NCBI RefSeq assembly: GCF_014054725.1
Contig: NZ_CP059563.1
Span: 957,749-1,021,748, forward strand
Direction: 5' to 3'
DNA from: Conchiformibius steedae
Lineage (GTDB): Bacteria > Pseudomonadota > Gammaproteobacteria > Burkholderiales > Neisseriaceae
DNA: 64,000 bases
The notes under the pieces are model-generated. The model saw only the letters and a list, made by a program, of their open reading frames with translations, was not told where the DNA came from and did no database searches. Within the stretch, counting starts at the first letter, position 1; each line of letters begins with the position of its first letter. Made by a program: the position numbers and the translations under genes. Below are positions 61,445 to 64,000 of the stretch, in pieces.

Positions 61445-64000
61445 ATGAAACCTTATGCTGTTTCTTACCGTTCGCAAACCAAAAAGCGTTTCCGCCGCAC
61501 GGTGCTGGCTTCGCTGATTTCGGCAGGCGTGGCGGTGCAGGCGCAGGCATCGTTTGTACGCAGTGATATTGACTATCAGTATTTCCGCGATTTTGCCGAA
61601 AACAAGGGTAAATTTACCCCCGGTGCGCGGAATATTGAGGTTTTTGACAAAAATGGGCAGTTGCTGGGCAAAATGATGACGGCGGCGCCCATGCCAGATT
61701 TAAGCGGGGTATCCACCAGCGGGGTGGCAACTTTGGTTTCTCCGCAATATGTAACCAGTGTGCAGCACAACGGCGGTTACGGCTCGGTGCGTTTCGGGCA
61801 GGCGGGCGACAGTGCCGATGCCCATCATTTTGATTATAAACTGGTGGATCGCAACGATTATCCTACTGTAAAAGAACAGACCGATGCGGGTGTGGATGCC
61901 AAACGTCAGCTGCATCAGGATTACCACACGCCGCGTTTGGCAAAACTGGTCACGGAAGTGGAGCCGATTCCGATGTCGTCTGCCGGCATGGAGCCCCGTA
62001 CTTATGAGGATAAAGAGCGTTTTCCCGTGTTTGCCCGCACAGGCAGCGGCACACAGTGGACGCGCGACAAAGACGGCACCAACCGCTATTTGAGTGGTCC
62101 TTACCGTTATCTGACTGGTGGCAGCCCCTTGCGTCCGAGCCAATCGCGCTACAGCTGGTTTGATGCACAGAGCAGCGTGTATGACGACACTTACGGACCG
62201 ATGGCAACTTACGGCGCACCGGGCGACAGCGGTTCGCCGGTGCTGGTGTACGACAAGCAGCAAGACCGTTGGGTAACGCTGGCAGTATTGAATTTTTATT
62301 TGGGCGACAAAGGACAAAAAAACATCAGTGCGATTTCGCGTCCCGAATTTTTGCTGAAACAGCAAAACGAAGATATTGGCGCAAATATCAGCAACAGCGT
62401 AGATAATGCTGTGTTTGATTGGACGGCGGCGGGCAACAGCAGCACCGTTTCCAATCCTGCTAATACCGGTGCGCCTTACCGCGTGGGTTTGACTGATGAA
62501 GCGCAAAAAGCAAACGATACGTCTCAAAAGCGTCCCAGCTTAAATCACGGTAAAAGCATGATTTTGTCGGGCAAACGCGGTACTTTGCGCTTGCAGTCGG
62601 ATATCAACCAAGGCGCAGGCGCGTTGAAATTTGATACCGATTTTACGGTAACGGGTAAAGATGCCAATACCACTTGGCTGGGCGCGGGTGTGGACATTGC
62701 CAAAGGTAAAACCGTGCAATGGCAGGTGCATAATCCCAATGGCGACCGTTTGTCCAAAATCGGCGAAGGTGTGTTGCGCGTAAACGGACAGGGTAAAAAT
62801 CAGGGCAGCATCAGCGTGGGCGACGGTACGGTAATACTGGCGCAGCGTGCCGATGCCAACGGCGAAAAACAAGCGTTTTCGTCAGTGGGTATTGTGAGCG
62901 GACGCGCTACGGTGGTGTTGGAAAGTGCAGACCAAGTCAATCCCGACAATATTTATTTCGGTTTCCGTGGCGGACGTTTGGATGTAAACGGCAATGATTT
63001 GACTTTTAACCGTATTCAAAATGCGGATAAAGGGGCGCATATTGTCAATAACCACCGTACGGGCAGTGCGGAAATCACCATCAGCCGCCGTTTGCCCAAA
63101 CCGATGACGGCAGGGGAAATTCCTTGGTTGAATTGGAATCAGAAGGGCAACGGTTTGCGCGAATATGTGAACACGCACCGCCGCAACCGTAAGGATTATT
63201 TTATTTTGAAACCGGGCGGTAATCCGGGCGATTATTATCCCGTGAACGGTCAAAGCAGTGCCAGTTGGGAATTTTTGGGACACGACCGTGCCGCCGCCGA
63301 GCGCATTTATTTGGAACGTGAAAATGCCCGCCGCCATGTGGCGGTTATGGACGGCTACCACGGCTATTTGGGCGAACGTAAAGGTTCGGGCAAGCACAAC
63401 GGCAAACTGAATTTGGTGTACCGTGCGGAAAATCCTGAAGATTTAACCCTGTTTTCAGGCGGAATGAACTTAAACGGTAATGTCAGCGTACAAAGCGGTA
63501 AAGTGCTGTTGTCGGGTGCGCCCGTGTTGCACGCCCGCGATATGCAGAAAAACGCCGATGTGGTACGCGAAGACGAATGGACGGACAGCAATTTTACCGC
63601 GCACAACTTTGTGGTAGAGGGGAAAGGCGTGTTGCAGACAGGGCGTAATCTGCCCGAATTGCGCGGTAATGTGAGCGTAAGCGGCAGCGGTCAGGCGGTA
63701 CTGGGTTATATTCAGGGCGAAACCCCCGTGTGTGTGCGTTCCGATTACACAGGCGAAACCGCTTGCGCCCCCAGCAATATCAGCAAAGCCGTTTTGGACA
63801 ATATGACCCCCACCCGCGTAGAAGGCAATCTTGCCGTGCGCGAACACGGTCAATTAACCTTGGGTAATGGTGTGGAATACCGCCGCGCCATTGCTGCCGA
63901 ACGCCAAACCGGTCTGCGTTTGGCGGGTGCACACTGGCATCTGCCTGATAACAGCCGCATTGGTTCTTTAAGCGGCAGCCACGGCGGACAGGTTACGTTG
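61445..64000 (+). CDS. S6-family serine protease autotransporter (App/Hap/IgA-protease type), 3' end outside window
   Basis: An uninterrupted frame of 852 codons runs to the window edge. The extended signal peptide (residues 1-36, with KKRFRR before the hydrophobic core and ending VQAQA) is typical of large autotransporters. The protease domain (~37-320) has a chymotrypsin-like triad that I assign by alignment to App: H108 (TSVQHNGGYG), D159 (QDYHTPRLAKLVTEVEP) and S262 (GDSGSP). The passenger beta-helix follows from ~360, with repeats such as GVLRVNGQGKNQGSISVGDGTVIL. The beta-barrel is not in view. The protein would be an adhesin/protease on the surface. RBS AAAGGA precedes the ATG. Confidence 0.88.
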   Translation, partial: MKPYAVSYRSQTKKRFRRTVLASLISAGVAVQAQASFVRSDIDYQYFRDFAENKGKFTPGARNIEVFDKNGQLLGKMMTAAPMPDLSGVSTSGVATLVSPQYVTSVQHNGGYGSVRFGQAGDSADAHHFDYKLVDRNDYPTVKEQTDAGVDAKRQLHQDYHTPRLAKLVTEVEPIPMSSAGMEPRTYEDKERFPVFARTGSGTQWTRDKDGTNRYLSGPYRYLTGGSPLRPSQSRYSWFDAQSSVYDDTYGPMATYGAPGDSGSPVLVYDKQQDRWVTLAVLNFYLGDKGQKNISAISRPEFLLKQQNEDIGANISNSVDNAVFDWTAAGNSSTVSNPANTGAPYRVGLTDEAQKANDTSQKRPSLNHGKSMILSGKRGTLRLQSDINQGAGALKFDTDFTVTGKDANTTWLGAGVDIAKGKTVQWQVHNPNGDRLSKIGEGVLRVNGQGKNQGSISVGDGTVILAQRADANGEKQAFSSVGIVSGRATVVLESADQVNPDNIYFGFRGGRLDVNGNDLTFNRIQNADKGAHIVNNHRTGSAEITISRRLPKPMTAGEIPWLNWNQKGNGLREYVNTHRRNRKDYFILKPGGNPGDYYPVNGQSSASWEFLGHDRAAAERIYLERENARRHVAVMDGYHGYLGERKGSGKHNGKLNLVYRAENPEDLTLFSGGMNLNGNVSVQSGKVLLSGAPVLHARDMQKNADVVREDEWTDSNFTAHNFVVEGKGVLQTGRNLPELRGNVSVSGSGQAVLGYIQGETPVCVRSDYTGETACAPSNISKAVLDNMTPTRVEGNLAVREHGQLTLGNGVEYRRAIAAERQTGLRLAGAHWHLPDNSRIGSLSGSHGGQVTL

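Noticed and set aside
61700..63853. Several minus-strand open frames opposite the autotransporter
   Set aside because: They overlap an 852-codon plus-strand frame with a signal peptide and catalytic triad, and their translations resemble nothing and lack RBSs.

Overview
The window is chromosomal DNA from a member of the Neisseriaceae. The evidence is the pilMNOPQ-aroK-aroB order next to a divergent mrcA, a minimal ProQ, a neisserial-type pgl gene order, an S6-family autotransporter like App/Hap/IgA protease, a Correia-like miniature element, and many DNA-uptake-like words. The dominant words are AGGCTGCCTGAA/AGGCAGCCTGAA (the dialect of the Kingella/Simonsiella group) rather than GCCGTCTGAA, so I favour a non-Neisseria genus in this family. 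I cannot name the species. I see no tRNA, rRNA, CRISPR array or intact insertion sequence.

Layout. 1-9.9 kb: an exported hypothetical (cut by the window edge), a PatZ-like acyl-CoA synthetase/acetyltransferase, glnD behind a Correia-like element, a PIN-like protein with a long acidic linker, and a four-gene minus-strand operon (two YbjQ-type proteins, an M48 membrane protease and a flotillin). 10.0-10.3 kb: a 227-bp nested palindrome with about 30-bp terminal inverted repeats. 10.3-18.1 kb: a pseudaminic acid operon, pseB-pseC-pseF-pseG::pseH-pseI, with PseG and PseH fused. It also carries two paralogous membrane proteins and a SEL1-repeat protein. 18.1-21.9 kb: flippase, GT52 sialyltransferase-like enzyme, GT14 and GT2 glycosyltransferases.

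21.9-37.8 kb is conspicuously AT-rich and probably imported. It holds a WbaP-type initiating transferase, wecB and wecC (UDP-ManNAcA), a second flippase, a Wzy-like polymerase containing a (TTTA) repeat near its start, four further glycosyltransferases, a two-domain oxidoreductase and a heparinase II/III-like protein. It runs into a pgl-type module (phosphoglycosyltransferase, acetyltransferase, aminotransferase, 4,6-dehydratase; 36.5-40.9 kb) that makes UDP-diNAc-bacillosamine and loads it on the lipid carrier. Base composition returns to the host type within that module. Together 10-41 kb is a surface-glycan island with two initiating transferases and two flippases, so it may serve both a polymer and an O-linked or LOS glycan.

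40.9-57.8 kb is conserved core: fbp, rlmJ, tig, clpP, mrcA, pilMNOPQ, aroK, aroB, proQ, a lipoprotein cyclophilin, a glutaredoxin-like protein and lepA. Between lepA and lepB, neighbours in many proteobacteria, sits a 2.1-kb accessory block. It holds a PD-(D/E)XK-like nuclease candidate, a MntA/HepT toxin-antitoxin pair bracketed by a 26-bp direct repeat, and a small RelA/SpoT-like synthetase candidate with its active-site motifs intact. The window ends inside a large serine-protease autotransporter gene.
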